Of a stretch of 64,000 nt of DNA, positions 1-7,563 are shown piece after piece. Origin of the DNA: Lachnospiraceae bacterium (lineage in GTDB: Bacteria > Bacillota > Clostridia > Lachnospirales > Lachnospiraceae); NCBI GenBank assembly GCA_017620255.1, contig JAFZQU010000028.1, forward strand, positions 124,001 to 188,000, read 5' to 3'. A program made the translations under genes and the position numbers. The notes below the pieces were generated by a model. That model saw only the letters and a list, made by a program, of their open reading frames with translations, made no database searches and had not been told where the DNA came from. Numbering within the stretch: position 1 is the stretch's first letter; every line of letters begins with the position of its first letter.

Positions 1-129
1 TCCGGTGGCGATCATAAAATAATCCGCCAGAATGCTGACCTTACTGATATCGATCACTTTGATATCATATGCTTTTTTTTCATCCAAAGCCTTAAAGGCT
101 GTCTGTAACAGTTTTTCCGTATCGGTCAT
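1..129 (-). CDS. rsfS: Ribosomal silencing factor RsfS (N-terminal part)
   Basis: Only the first 43 codons lie in the window; the gene runs off the left edge. The frame reads MTDTEKLLQTAFKALDEKK, then AYDIKVIDIS, then SILADYFMIATG, which fits the start of the RsfS/Iojap family, including the conserved aspartate-rich stretch before the ADYF motif. Members bind ribosomal protein L14 on the large subunit and block subunit joining when nutrients are short. The ATG lies 9 bases after the yqeK stop, and yqeK-rsfS adjacency is usual in Firmicutes. It is the last visible gene of the leftward operon that starts at rplU. Identification is firm for the visible part; the C-terminus cannot be judged. Confidence 0.85.
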   Translation of the reverse strand, partial: MTDTEKLLQTAFKALDEKKAYDIKVIDISKVSILADYFMIATG

Positions 130-138
130 GTTATTTCC

Positions 139-750
139 TCACGCCTGTAATTTGCTTACAAAAAAATCATGTGTTTTTTGCGTTGTTTCGTCTATTTCAG
201 TCTCCATATGCCTTAAATAGGCAAGTGTTGCCTTTAAGATCATGACTAAGGCACGGTCGATATTCATAAACGCCTGTTTTCTGATCTCATCGATATCCGG
301 GAGCGGTTCCCTGTTTGGTTCGATATAATCCGCCACAAATATGATCTTGTCAAGCAGCGTCATGTCCGGACTGCCTGTGGTATGGTGCAGGATCGCGTTA
401 AAGATCTCTTTATCATGCACATGATATTTTTTGGCGGCGATCACAGCGCCCACCTTGGCGTGCAGCAGGGACGGATTTCGTTTCTCCGCTTCCGTGATCT
501 CAATATTATAACGTTCGCAATTTTTAATGAGTTCGTCTCCGCTCATGTATTTGGCGCAGTCGTGCAGCAGGCCGGCGCACATGGTCTTGTTCAGTTCTGT
601 CTCATAGCGCATTGCCAAAGCTGCAGCCGTATAGGTGACGCCGATCGTATGCTGAAATCTGTTTGCGGACAGTTTCCGTTTCAGCTGTTTTTCCATTTTA
701 GCAAGATCATAAACTTTCTTTTTTCCCAAACCAAGCATGTTTTTTCCCAT
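139..750 (-). CDS. yqeK: HD-domain hydrolase YqeK (diadenosine tetraphosphatase family)
   Basis: A 203-residue HD-superfamily metal-dependent phosphohydrolase. Visible metal-site motifs are RFQHTIGV (His34), the HD pair in LLHDCAKY (His63, Asp64), LLHAKVGA, ILHHTTG and FVADYIEPNR. The YqeK family is known to hydrolyse diadenosine tetraphosphate symmetrically to two ADP. Length is typical or slightly long because of about 15 extra N-terminal residues. The ATG follows the nadD stop by one base, so nadD and yqeK are probably translationally coupled. No strong ribosome binding site precedes the first ATG; ATG5 is an alternative. The nadD-yqeK-rsfS order is widely conserved in Firmicutes and supports the call. 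Confidence 0.88.
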   Translation of the reverse strand: MGKNMLGLGKKKVYDLAKMEKQLKRKLSANRFQHTIGVTYTAAALAMRYETELNKTMCAGLLHDCAKYMSGDELIKNCERYNIEITEAEKRNPSLLHAKVGAVIAAKKYHVHDKEIFNAILHHTTGSPDMTLLDKIIFVADYIEPNREPLPDIDEIRKQAFMNIDRALVMILKATLAYLRHMETEIDETTQKTHDFFVSKLQA

Positions 751-751
751 T

Positions 752-1363
752 CTATTCGTTATCCGTATTGTATAACTGATGTTCTCTTATATATGCGATC
801 ACTGCATCCGGTACATAATAACGGATGCTTTGTTTTTGCCGGATCCGTTCCCGGATCATACTGGATGAGATCGCAAGATCCGGTGTATCCAGTAAGATCA
901 CAGTTGCGCCATACTGTTCTTCTAACATAGCTTTCTGTGTCTGTAACGCCTGATATTCCGTAAAGTCGCGCGGAGCGATCACAAGGTCAGCCATTTGTAA
1001 GATCTGATCGGGTTCTCTCCAGGTATGGATACTCATCAGGATATCCGCACCGCCGATAAAGAACAGCTCCGCATCCGGCAGTTCATCCTTAAGGATACGC
1101 AGGGTATCAACGGTATAGGAGTTCCCATCCCTGTCTGTTTCAATCGTAGAGAGTACAAAATGCGGATTGTTTTCGATCGCAAGCTCCACCATGCGGATCC
1201 TGTCTTTTGCAGGCAGGATCTCACGCCGGTCTTTCAGATATGAAACGCCGCTTGGCATAAAAAGTACCTGATCCAGTTTCAATGCATCATAAGCATTCTC
1301 TGCAAGGATCAGATGCCCGGTATGAATAGGATTAAAAGTTCCGCCAAGAATTCCGCATTTCAT
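752..1363 (-). CDS. nadD: Nicotinate-nucleotide adenylyltransferase
   Basis: NadD joins ATP and nicotinate mononucleotide to give deamido-NAD in NAD synthesis. The protein opens with the nucleotidyltransferase signature GILGGTFNPIHTGHL (GGTFxPxHxGH) and has the C-terminal ISSSMIRERI motif (ISSTxIR type) that binds ATP. FIGGADILMSIHTW matches the NadD core. I place the start at the second ATG (MKCGILGG), preceded by GGTGA five bases upstream and matching the usual N-terminus. An ATG four codons further upstream (base 1375) lacks a clear ribosome binding site. About 203 residues from this start, normal for the family. Lies between yhbY and yqeK in the rplU operon. Confidence 0.93.
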   Translation of the reverse strand: MKCGILGGTFNPIHTGHLILAENAYDALKLDQVLFMPSGVSYLKDRREILPAKDRIRMVELAIENNPHFVLSTIETDRDGNSYTVDTLRILKDELPDAELFFIGGADILMSIHTWREPDQILQMADLVIAPRDFTEYQALQTQKAMLEEQYGATVILLDTPDLAISSSMIRERIRQKQSIRYYVPDAVIAYIREHQLYNTDNE

Positions 1364-1410
1364 TTGATTCACCATTTTATGTCAACCATTGCATAAAAGA
1401 ACAAAGTAAT

Positions 1411-1701
1411 TCACACAGGAAGCTTGATCTTCGGTTTTTTGGCATCCGGTTTATATAATATGATCTTTTTGCCGATCACCTGTACCACTTCCGAATGGGT
1501 CCGCTCGGAAAGGATCTGCGCGATCTCACGCGGATCATCCGCACAGTTTTTCAGTACGCCGATCTTGATCAGTTCCCTGGCATCAAGGGCTTCCCGTACA
1601 GATTCCACCACTTCCGGTGCGACAGATGCTTTTCCGACATGAATGATCGCATCCATGGTCGCAGCTAGACTCTTTAAATAGGCTCTCTGCCTGCTGGTCA
1701 T
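1411..1701 (-). CDS. yhbY: YhbY-type RNA-binding protein (CRM domain)
   Basis: A 96-residue protein consisting almost wholly of one CRM (YhbY) domain. It begins MTSRQRAYLKSLAATMDAII and carries HVGKASV (usually QIGKxGV), ELIKIGVLKNC and the VQVIGKKIILYKP strand typical of the fold. Family members associate with pre-50S ribosomal particles. The neighbours (ObgE GTPase, L27, L21) make a role in large-subunit assembly likely, though this is known only from homologues. It ends in a positively charged KKPKIKLPV tail. It follows obgE by 14 bases and precedes nadD by about 50 bases. Confidence 0.9.
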   Translation of the reverse strand: MTSRQRAYLKSLAATMDAIIHVGKASVAPEVVESVREALDARELIKIGVLKNCADDPREIAQILSERTHSEVVQVIGKKIILYKPDAKKPKIKLPV

Positions 1702-1715
1702 ATATCTAATCCTCT

Positions 1716-3020
1716 CTATTTGTAATAGTCAAATTCGTGTCCGTACATCCTGACAGTATCGCCTTCTTTGATCCCGAGCGCCTCAAGCTCATCGAGGATC
1801 CCGTTATCCTTCAGGAAACTCTGGAAGAACAGGAAACCTTTCTCGGAATCCAGATTGGTATAGCCGAGCATTTTTTCGATCCTCGGTCCTTCGATCACAT
1901 ACTGATCTTCTTCCGCATCATAAGATACCGTGTAAGGATCTTTTGCATCCAGTGAAGCCCGATCGAGCGTCATTTCCGGTTTGAATACGACGGTCTCCTG
2001 ATCCAGGGTGGATAATACCGTTGAAATATGATACAGAAGCTCTTTGATACCGTCACCGGTCAGTGCACTGATCGGAAAGATCTCATAGCCCTTGGGCGCA
2101 AATACATCTGTGATCCGCTTGACCGGGTCTTCAGACTCTGTATCATCCGTATTCGTTCCGATCATATCCGTTTTATTTAAAACAAGGATCTGGGGCCTTT
2201 TTGCAAGATCAGCGTTATACTGTTCCAGTTCCCTGTTGATCGTCAAAATGTCCTCGATGGGATCCCTGCCTTCCGTGGATGCTGCATCCACGATATGTAC
2301 AAGCAGTTTGGTCCGTTCGATATGCCTGAGGAAATCGTGTCCGAGGCCGGCGCCTTCACTTGCGCCCTCGATGAGTCCGGGAATATCAGCCATGACAAAA
2401 CTTCTGGCATCGTTTAACTCTACAACGCCCAGATGCGGGCTCAGTGTCGTAAAATGATAATTGGCGATCTCGGGCCTTGCATTGCTGACTTTGGATAAAA
2501 GCGTGGATTTACCGACATTCGGAAATCCGATCAGGCCGACATCGGCGATCACCTTTAATTCCATGGCAATCTCAAGTTCCATGGCAGGCTGACCCGGTTG
2601 TGCATATTTAGGGGCCTGCATAGTCGAAGTCGCGTAATGCTGGTTACCGTTTCCGCCCTTGCCGCCTTTTAACAGGACAACACGCTTTGTATCTCCGGAA
2701 AGATCGCAGATCACCTTACCGCTGTTAAATTCTTTCAATACGGTACCGGCAGGAACCTTGATCACGATATCGTCCCCGCTTTTCCCGCGACGGTTCCGTT
2801 TGCCGCCCGGTTCGCCGTCTCCGGCACAGTATTTTCTTATATGGCGGAAATTCGTGAGCGTATTCATGCCTTCGTCCACTTCAAAGATCACATCTCCGCC
2901 GCAGCCTCCGTCTCCGCCGTCCGGGCCGCCGCTTACAACATATTTTTCCCTGCGGAAAGATACATGTCCGTCACCGCCCTTGCCGCTTCTGACGTAGATC
3001 TTGGCTCTGTCTGCAAACAT
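1716..3020 (-). CDS. obgE: Obg family ribosome-assembly GTPase
   Basis: A 434-residue Obg/CgtA GTPase. Three parts are visible: the glycine-rich Obg fold (residues 1-158, SGKGGDGHVSFRREK and GGPDGGDGGCGG), a G domain (about 160-335) with G1 GFPNVGKST, G3 DIPGLIEGASEGAGLG, G4 NKTD and G5 ISALTG, and a C-terminal OCT domain (about 350-430) ending YGHEFDYYK. The OCT domain is the form seen in Gram-positive Obg. Obg binds the 50S subunit and ppGpp and acts in late ribosome assembly. Its place directly after rpmA is conserved in bacteria. A perfect 11-bp hairpin lies in the gap to rpmA and could set the ratio of the two products. Confidence 0.96.
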   Translation of the reverse strand: MFADRAKIYVRSGKGGDGHVSFRREKYVVSGGPDGGDGGCGGDVIFEVDEGMNTLTNFRHIRKYCAGDGEPGGKRNRRGKSGDDIVIKVPAGTVLKEFNSGKVICDLSGDTKRVVLLKGGKGGNGNQHYATSTMQAPKYAQPGQPAMELEIAMELKVIADVGLIGFPNVGKSTLLSKVSNARPEIANYHFTTLSPHLGVVELNDARSFVMADIPGLIEGASEGAGLGHDFLRHIERTKLLVHIVDAASTEGRDPIEDILTINRELEQYNADLAKRPQILVLNKTDMIGTNTDDTESEDPVKRITDVFAPKGYEIFPISALTGDGIKELLYHISTVLSTLDQETVVFKPEMTLDRASLDAKDPYTVSYDAEEDQYVIEGPRIEKMLGYTNLDSEKGFLFFQSFLKDNGILDELEALGIKEGDTVRMYGHEFDYYK

Positions 3021-3041
3021 GGATTTCCCTCAAATATAAAT

Positions 3042-3069
3042 GTGCAAGACTCTGTATGGAGTCTTGCAC
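3042..3069 (-). terminator. Strong hairpin between rpmA and obgE (partial terminator or processing site)
   Basis: GTGCAAGACTC and GAGTCTTGCAC form a perfect 11-bp stem with a six-base loop. On the minus strand it is followed by ATTTATATTTG rather than a clean U-run, so full termination is doubtful. Partial termination or RNA processing that lowers obgE relative to the ribosomal genes is more likely. Confidence 0.5.
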
Positions 3070-3092
3070 GCCTTTTGCATCAATGTTAAAAC

Positions 3093-3377
3093 TTACTGTT
3101 CAACCGGATATACGGAAGCCTGCTTCCTGTCTTTTCCTTTTCTTTCAAAGCGAACAACACCATCCACCAGAGCAAATAATGTATCATCGCCGCCGCGTCC
3201 AACGTTCACACCCGGGTGGATCTTGGTTCCGCGCTGTCTGTAAAGGATATTTCCGGCCTTGACAAACTGTCCGTCAGCTCTCTTGGCGCCAAGTCTCTTG
3301 GATTCTGAGTCTCTGCCGTTCTTGGTAGAGCCCACACCTTTTTTATGAGCAAATAACTGAAGGTCATATCTCAGCAT
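3093..3377 (-). CDS. rpmA: 50S ribosomal protein L27 with cleavable N-terminal extension
   Basis: A 94-residue L27. The mature protein would start [20 protein letters not shown], the canonical L27 beginning. It is preceded by MLRYDLQLF, the short extension found in Firmicutes and removed by the cysteine protease Prp after the phenylalanine. The tip of mature L27 reaches the peptidyl transferase centre, and in Staphylococcus aureus cleavage is essential. The prp gene lies immediately upstream, two bases before this ORF, as expected. Downstream features [14 protein letters not shown] and [10 protein letters not shown] are typical of L27. Confidence 0.97.
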   Translation of the reverse strand: MLRYDLQLFAHKKGVGSTKNGRDSESKRLGAKRADGQFVKAGNILYRQRGTKIHPGVNVGRGGDDTLFALVDGVVRFERKGKDRKQASVYPVEQ

Positions 3378-3379
3378 TT

Positions 3380-3706
3380 CTACACCTCCTCGATCACTAA
3401 TCTGAAATAATCTGCATGTTCCTGTTCAATCCCTTTGAGTCCCAAAAGAAAGGAATCCATCAAAATCACTGCTTTGTCGTCAGGCTGTTTCCGAAACTTA
3501 CACGTAATGCCTTCATCCGTCTGTACGGAAAGATCACTGTCCGTCAGTTGTTCGATCGAATTGACCGTATTGATGGTCAGGATCGAAACAGCCGCACAGA
3601 CGATGTCTTTTCCTTTTTCATCGAATAAAGCATGTCCCTGTACGGAAAAGCCCTGATAAATCCCATTAAGATCTTTCAGAACCGTTGCTGTAATCATAAA
3701 TGACAC
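3380..3706 (-). CDS. prp: Ribosomal-processing cysteine protease Prp
   Basis: A 108-residue Prp (YsxB) protein. The catalytic pair is visible as the histidine in [10 protein letters not shown] and the cysteine in [10 protein letters not shown], spaced as in the family. Prp removes the N-terminal extension of L27, and here the substrate gene rpmA follows directly with a matching LQLF/AHKKG site. The gene sits between rplU and rpmA, its standard place in Firmicutes, 13 bases after the rplU stop. The acidic C-terminus (FRLVIEEV) and length are normal. Confidence 0.94.
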   Translation of the reverse strand: MSFMITATVLKDLNGIYQGFSVQGHALFDEKGKDIVCAAVSILTINTVNSIEQLTDSDLSVQTDEGITCKFRKQPDDKAVILMDSFLLGLKGIEQEHADYFRLVIEEV

Positions 3707-3719
3707 CTAACAAACATAT

Positions 3720-4025
3720 TTATGCATTGATCTTATCAATCTTAACCATTGTGTATGCTTGTCTATGACCATTCTTCTTATGATAGCCGCTCTTTCTCTT
3801 GTACTTATAAACGATGATCTTCTTCCCTTTGCCGTTCTCTACGACTGTCGCAGATACGGTGGATGAGGATACATCATCTCCCACTAAGAGCTTATCATCA
3901 CTAACAGCAAGAACCTGATCAAAAGTCACAGTATCTCCGGCTTCTGCAGCGAGCTTTTCAACTTTGATCACATCGCCTTCGGAAACCTTATACTGCTTCC
4001 CGCCTGTTGCAATAATTGCGTACAT
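3720..4025 (-). CDS. rplU: 50S ribosomal protein L21
   Basis: A 101-residue L21 starting [20 protein letters not shown], the family signature, and ending with the RNA-binding stretch [20 protein letters not shown] followed by VKIDKI. A strong AGGAGGT site precedes the ATG. It is the first gene of the ribosome operon, driven by a near-perfect promoter at 4105-4133 through a leader of about 75 nt that could carry the Firmicutes L21 leader element. L21 is an assembly protein of the large subunit. Confidence 0.97.
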   Translation of the reverse strand: MYAIIATGGKQYKVSEGDVIKVEKLAAEAGDTVTFDQVLAVSDDKLLVGDDVSSSTVSATVVENGKGKKIIVYKYKRKSGYHKKNGHRQAYTMVKIDKINA

Positions 4026-4099
4026 AGGGCACCTCCTATTACTCTTTCTCGCTGGCTTCGGTGGACATTGTCGCTTATAACCTCACCACGCGGCATACG
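4026..4099 (-). promoter_or_regulatory. Possible L21 leader element in the rplU 5' UTR
   Basis: The transcript between the promoter and the rplU ATG holds complementary segments (GTGGT and the later CCAC, with GCTGGCTTCGGTGG on the plus strand) and ends in AGGAGGTGCCCT before ATG. Position and size fit the autoregulatory L21 leader described in Firmicutes. I did not align it to the family model, so the identity is inferred from place and pairing only. Confidence 0.45.
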
Positions 4100-4104
4100 C
4101 AGAT

Positions 4105-4133
4105 ATTATACAGGAAGTGCCCTTTGCTGTCAA
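4105..4133 (-). promoter_or_regulatory. Consensus sigma-A promoter for the rplU operon
   Basis: On the minus strand TTGACA (4128-4133) is followed after exactly 17 bases by TATAAT (4105-4110). This is a perfect match to the housekeeping consensus, about 80 bases before the rplU start, as expected for a highly expressed ribosomal operon. Confidence 0.9.
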
Positions 4134-4169
4134 ATACTTTATATATTTTGTCAAAATCAAATGCGGAGC

Positions 4170-7100
4170 CTACAACCACCACCAGAGGATCTTGCGGACC
4201 CCGATCCCGAAAGTTATCGTCTTGCTGCCGCAGTAGTTCTCTCCCGTGCCTCTTACCACAACAGTGGCTTTGCCCTTTTTGAGGTTATTTTTGTAACTGC
4301 TTTCATCGATCTCAATCTCTACGTCGTATACCTTTTTCCCCTTTGCCTTCCAGATCAGATCAGAAGGAGTTAAAATCACGGGCTTTCCGGTATAGTTCTT
4401 CGACGGGGCGTTCACGGTAAGCTTACTGATATCCTGTTTTGCGATCCGGTAAGTGCCGGTTGCGGTTCCTATGTAATTCCCCTTACCTTTTGCCTTCACG
4501 GTGATCGTTTTTCCGGCATTCAGTTTGTCCTCCGGATTCAGCAGTCTGTTTCCGTCATAGAAGACTAAATCCTCTATATAATCCGTTCCTGCTTTCAATA
4601 CTTTACCGTCAGGATCAACAACTGATATCTTCTTTTGGATCCAGTTTCCTTCCTTGTCGCTGTATATAACATCACCGGCAATGACTCTGAATCCGGCGCC
4701 GGTTGCACTCATGTTAGCGGCTTTGATCGAAAATGTTGTCTTCAGGTTGTCATTCGTCCCCTTGAAGTTGCCTTTGCCTGTCACCTTGACTGTAGGGACT
4801 TTGCTGTCGGTCGAATCCGCGATCGCTTTGTTGTTGGTATAGGACAGGGTATAGTCTATGCCTTCCGTTAACGGGGTGCCATTAAATTTCACCGTTACTT
4901 TCGGCTTTGCTCCGGATTTTGCAAACGGTACAGGATCCGTGATCGGTGCAAGCGTGAGTGCGCCGTCTTTGTCCTTTGACGCATCAAACGGCGTGATCTT
5001 GTAAGTTTTCTTGATCGTTCCGGCGATCCCTTTGGTTCCGGTTACAAACATGGTCACGGTTCCGGCATTTATTATATCTTTTGTGTAACTAACCGTATAA
5101 GAGTCCGGATCTACCGGATTTCCATCCTTATCACTGAGCGTGATACTCTGTTTTCGATCTGCTCCGTTATAGGTAAGAGTCGGTTCGAAGTCTTCCACCT
5201 TATACTTACTGATCGGTGTACCGACGATCTTAAAGGATACAACTCTGGACCCTACATAACTGAAGCCCTCTCCATGCTTGCCTGTGATCCTCACATAGTA
5301 AGTACCGACTTCTCCGGGTCCTGATATGATCTTACTTTCCGGATTACATCCGGCATTCGCAAAGTATTCAACATAAAAATGTGTGTTCTGAACAAGCTTC
5401 TTTTTTCCGTCTTTAACAACCAGAAGATCATCATTAAGTGTTATGGGCTGGCCAATATCGTATGGAATGTCTTTGATCTTTGCAACCGTCAGTTTGCTGA
5501 CGGGGATCGCATCATCTGCGGCGATCATAAAAGGCTTCACGACATAACTTTTGAAATTGTTCATGCCATCAATCCTTGCATAATAGATCCCGGCTCCTGT
5601 CGGGTTTACTGTGTTCAGGTTTTTATTTTTTGCGTCTGTTTCCCTTGAATAATATAATATTTTAAAGTCTTTTCCTTTGGCCAGTTTCTTTCCGTTGTAG
5701 GTGACCGTGGGGACGGGGTTATAGGGTCGTCCGTTCTCCTTCACCGCCGGGATCTCGGCAACGATCACATCCTCTGCTGCGATGTCTTTGGCAAGGATCC
5801 GGAAGGTATCCGATGTTGAACCAGAAAAATCTCCTTTTCCTGTGATCGTAAAGGTTGCCGTTCCGACATTCGTATTATCCGTATATTTGATCGTGTAATC
5901 TTTCTTTTCCTGCAGGCGGTTCTTTCTATGATATACTTCTATGACCGGCTTGACCGGAAAACCTGTATAGACCTGATCCTGTACCGGCGCATGTGTGAAT
6001 TCATCAGCATCCAGTGCAGAAAATGCATCATTACGGTATACGGTATGATTTGCAATCACACTACCGACAACAGGTTCACCTGTCTCAAAATCAAACCATC
6101 CACTCTCTCCTAAAATTTTAATTACATCAAACGGCGTTTCAGATCTGTTTGTAACCATCCTGAAATGCGCGCCAAAGTAAAGGGGATTATAATATACCGC
6201 ATAATCATCATGTTCCAGATTTCGGCCGATGATTAGGTGGCCTGTAAATCCGGTACAATAATCAAATGCTCCCAAATCGATAGATTTCACACCGTCTCCG
6301 ATAATCAGATTTCCGGTGAAACCGCAATTATCGAAAACTGTGTTATTAATATGCTCAACGCCATTTCCGATCGTCAGGCTTCCGTGAAATCCGCTGCAAC
6401 CCTCAAATGCAGAATTATCAATTTCTGTTACACTGTCCGGAATGATCAGATCCCCCGTAAATCCGCTGCAATTTTTGAATGTATGGCTTTCAATCTTTTC
6501 AACACTGTTTCCGATCGTAAGCGTACCGTCAAACCCGCTGCAGTTAAAAAATGCTTCTCCCCGAATTTCCGTTACACTGTCCGGAATGATCAGGTCACCC
6601 CTGAAACCGCTGCAGTTATAAAATGCAGAACTATCAATCAGCTCAACATTTTTTCCGATTGTAAGCTTACCTTTGAAACCGCTGCAGTTATAAAATGCAT
6701 TATCACTTATTTCAGTTACATTGTTCGGTATGATCAGATCACCCGTAAACCCGCTGCAGGATGGAAATGCACTATTCCCGATCTTTGTCACCTTCCTGCG
6801 GCCGATCGTATTCGGAATGACGAGGCGCCCTTTCGCCTCTCCTTCGTAACCGTCGATCGAGATCGTCTTATCTTCAAGAATATGATATTTCAACTCATAT
6901 GAGGCATTAGGATACGGCCGGTAAGTAAGATTTTCTCCATCCCCGAGCAACTCGGGATCAAATGCATCATCTTCCTGCATTTCAGGCATCTCTTCGTGAT
7001 CGGTTTCATCTGTTTGTGCTTCCTCAGGAAGTTCCGCATCATCAGCGTTTGCTTCGGTAAACTCTTCGAAACAATCCTCTTCCGGAAGCAATACGTCCAC

Positions 7101-7274
7101 CGCCTCATCAACAGCCTCTGCTACATTTTCTGCTTCCGCCCCGGTCAGGACACCATCTTCTTCCACAGAATATTCATCCTGCGGCAGTTCTTCCGCAAAT
7201 ACAGGGAATACCGCGAAATCGGACAAAAGAGCCAGACACAGTATGACAGACAAAACCTTCGTAAACTTTCTCAT
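4170..7274 (-). CDS. Secreted leucine-rich-repeat (BspA type) protein with Ig-like repeats
   Basis: A 1034-residue exported protein. A signal peptide (about 1-28, hydrophobic core then FPVFA/EELP) leads to a very acidic stretch (30-115). Residues about 125-390 hold BspA-type repeats of exactly 24 residues built on NCSGF-GDLIIPDSVTEI. Residues about 420-1020 carry repeated Ig-like or bacterial-repeat units (YTGFPVKPVIEVY, NVGTATFTITGKGDFSG and similar). No LPXTG-type signal and no C-terminal membrane anchor are present; the protein ends VRKILWWWL, with three tryptophans. Such proteins act in adhesion or binding of host or carbohydrate ligands in other species; no ligand can be inferred here. 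A promoter and a terminator-like leader precede it. Confidence 0.85.
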   Translation of the reverse strand: MRKFTKVLSVILCLALLSDFAVFPVFAEELPQDEYSVEEDGVLTGAEAENVAEAVDEAVDVLLPEEDCFEEFTEANADDAELPEEAQTDETDHEEMPEMQEDDAFDPELLGDGENLTYRPYPNASYELKYHILEDKTISIDGYEGEAKGRLVIPNTIGRRKVTKIGNSAFPSCSGFTGDLIIPNNVTEISDNAFYNCSGFKGKLTIGKNVELIDSSAFYNCSGFRGDLIIPDSVTEIRGEAFFNCSGFDGTLTIGNSVEKIESHTFKNCSGFTGDLIIPDSVTEIDNSAFEGCSGFHGSLTIGNGVEHINNTVFDNCGFTGNLIIGDGVKSIDLGAFDYCTGFTGHLIIGRNLEHDDYAVYYNPLYFGAHFRMVTNRSETPFDVIKILGESGWFDFETGEPVVGSVIANHTVYRNDAFSALDADEFTHAPVQDQVYTGFPVKPVIEVYHRKNRLQEKKDYTIKYTDNTNVGTATFTITGKGDFSGSTSDTFRILAKDIAAEDVIVAEIPAVKENGRPYNPVPTVTYNGKKLAKGKDFKILYYSRETDAKNKNLNTVNPTGAGIYYARIDGMNNFKSYVVKPFMIAADDAIPVSKLTVAKIKDIPYDIGQPITLNDDLLVVKDGKKKLVQNTHFYVEYFANAGCNPESKIISGPGEVGTYYVRITGKHGEGFSYVGSRVVSFKIVGTPISKYKVEDFEPTLTYNGADRKQSITLSDKDGNPVDPDSYTVSYTKDIINAGTVTMFVTGTKGIAGTIKKTYKITPFDASKDKDGALTLAPITDPVPFAKSGAKPKVTVKFNGTPLTEGIDYTLSYTNNKAIADSTDSKVPTVKVTGKGNFKGTNDNLKTTFSIKAANMSATGAGFRVIAGDVIYSDKEGNWIQKKISVVDPDGKVLKAGTDYIEDLVFYDGNRLLNPEDKLNAGKTITVKAKGKGNYIGTATGTYRIAKQDISKLTVNAPSKNYTGKPVILTPSDLIWKAKGKKVYDVEIEIDESSYKNNLKKGKATVVVRGTGENYCGSKTITFGIGVRKILWWWL
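6330..6790 (-). repeat. In-frame 72-bp tandem repeats encoding leucine-rich repeats
   Basis: The marker GCTG of the CCGCTGCA core (plus strand) occurs at 6393, 6465, 6537, 6609, 6681 and 6753, exactly 72 bases apart, equal to 24 codons. Flanking bases are partly conserved between copies, two alternating unit types (LIIPDSVTEI and LTIGxxVExI) being visible. Array size could change by recombination without loss of frame. Confidence 0.85.
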
Positions 7275-7292
7275 AAAATGATCTCCTTAAGC

Positions 7293-7343
7293 AAAAAAGA
7301 ACACCCGGAACAACGGCACACGGGCTCGATGTTTCGGGCGTTC
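7293..7343 (-). terminator. Terminator-like hairpin in the leader of the leucine-rich-repeat gene
   Basis: On the minus strand GAACGCCCGAAACA pairs with TTGTTCCGGGTGTTC and is followed directly by TTTTTT. The AAGGAG ribosome binding site lies only a few bases after the U-run. Any message for the 4170-7274 gene must pass this structure, so it may act as an attenuator. It could also be the old terminator of the decayed gene upstream. Confidence 0.65.
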
Positions 7344-7358
7344 CCCTATACATCCATT

Positions 7359-7388
7359 ATTATACAGTTTGATCAGGTATAAGTGCAA
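7359..7388 (-). promoter_or_regulatory. Promoter for the leucine-rich-repeat gene
   Basis: Minus strand TTGCAC (7383-7388), an 18-base spacer, then TATAAT (7359-7364). Transcription would start near 7352, just ahead of the terminator-like hairpin. Confidence 0.7.
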
Positions 7389-7399
7389 GCAAAAAGCGC

Positions 7400-7563
7400 T
7401 TATGTCCGGATCAGAAGAACGGATACGTCATTTACATTGGTACCCGTAGGGCCTGTAAAGATCAGCCCTTCCCCTTTCCGCGCAGATGAACAATCGTTTC
7501 CCCGCCAGCGATAAAGGCAAGCATTTTGCCGTCTTTGACATGACTTCTGGCGATGCCTTTGCT
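7400..7563 (-). pseudogene. Remnant of a glycerate kinase (MOFRL family) gene
   Basis: Two family motifs survive in two frames. The first piece reads HVKDGKMLAFIAGGETIVHL then RGKGKG and a stop, matching the GGETTVxVxGKGxGG region. The second, in another frame, reads EGLIFTGPTGTNVNDVSVLL then IRT and a stop at 7400-7402, matching the conserved C-terminus TGPTGTNVND. About 100 residues normally between them are missing, the junction lying near 7470-7476, and the N-terminal two thirds are gone. The fragment abuts the stop codon of the formate channel gene. This looks like a gene largely deleted, with no coding capacity left. Confidence 0.8.

Noticed and set aside
6330..6790. CRISPR-like repeats
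   Set aside because: The repeats are 72 bases apart without unique spacers and encode leucine-rich repeats in frame.
6237..6902. Plus-strand open frame of 221 codons across the leucine-rich repeats
   Set aside because: It is the antisense of a repeat-rich gene, has no ribosome binding site and no domain; the minus-strand protein has a signal peptide and a known repeat family.
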